NCBI GenBank assembly: GCA_003154025.1
Contig: PMCE01000407.1
Span: 285 to 5,455 of the forward strand
Length of the DNA: 5,171 bases
DNA from: Syntrophaceae bacterium
GTDB lineage: Bacteria > Desulfobacterota > SM23-61
Direction of reading: 5' to 3'
Part shown: piece by piece, positions 5,081 to 5,171 of the stretch
Layout: each line of letters begins with the position of its first letter
Numbering within the stretch: the first letter of the stretch is position 1
Notes under the pieces: generated by a model
Told to the model about the DNA's origin: nothing
The model's input: only the letters and a program-made list of their open reading frames with translations
The model's database searches: none
Position numbers and translations under genes: made by a program

Positions 5081-5171
5081 ATGAAAACATTTATGCCTGG
5101 CTTCAAGTCAGAGGAAGAGCTAAAAGCGTTTCAGCTGGCGGGTTTGAAGTGGACGGTGAAACATGCCTATG
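5081..5171 (+). CDS. paaK: N-terminus of a second phenylacetate-CoA ligase family protein (cut by window edge)
   Basis: Thirty codons are visible from ATG 5081, open to the window end. The stretch LKAFQLAGLKWTVKHAY matches the PaaK N-terminal pattern 'Q-L-x-x-L-x-x-T-V-x-x-A-Y', which normally leads into 'ENVPFYRKKFDE'. The equivalent segment in the upstream paralogue is ELQNERLQIVVNQAY followed by SNVDFYRRKFDEAG, so the two genes are tandem paralogues. The start has a plausible though distant ribosome site at 5064-5068. Whether this copy keeps the ATP-binding loop and C-terminal lysine cannot be seen here. Because so little is visible, the family call is good but not certain, and the substrate is unknown. 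Confidence 0.65.
   Translation, partial: MKTFMPGFKSEEELKAFQLAGLKWTVKHAY

Overview
The window is one strand of a tightly packed plus-strand gene cluster from a G+C-rich bacterium. The gene mix suggests an anaerobic, amino-acid- or aromatic-acid-degrading lineage of the Desulfobacterota/Syntrophobacter kind. That placement is an inference from gene content and repeat style, not from any marker gene.

Layout: (1) bases 1-101 hold the last 32 codons of an upstream gene, whose tail resembles the gamma/beta-type subunit of 2-oxoacid (indolepyruvate):ferredoxin oxidoreductases. (2) Bases 101-1967 hold livH and livM, the two permeases of a branched-chain amino acid (HAAT family) ABC importer. (3) Bases 2141-3712 hold livG and livF, its two ATPases. 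(4) Bases 3724-4980 hold a phenylacetate-CoA ligase (PaaK) family protein. It keeps the PaaK fold signatures, but its ATP phosphate-binding loop is replaced and it lacks the usual C-terminal lysine tail. (5) From 5081 to the window edge is the start of a second PaaK-family gene. No periplasmic binding protein (LivK) lies inside the window. No tRNA, rRNA, CRISPR array or transposase was seen.

Three junctions are coupled: upstream gene/livH share one base (TGATG), livH/livM are 10 bp apart, and livF/paaK are 11 bp apart. The other three junctions are gaps of 78-173 bp, and each holds a different degenerate tandem repeat with a 7-bp period: GGAATTT-like after livM, NCGGATT-like after livG, GCTATGA-like after the PaaK-like gene. 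The first and third are arranged as facing inverted arrays that could fold into long hairpins. The third supplies the stop codon of the PaaK-like gene.

Working model (inference): the transporter imports an amino acid or aryl/acyl acid. The oxidoreductase and the PaaK-family proteins then handle the matching 2-oxo acid or free acid at the CoA-thioester level. The most unusual items are the apparently non-canonical PaaK paralogue sitting directly before a second PaaK gene, and the heptad repeats that fill every non-coding gap.
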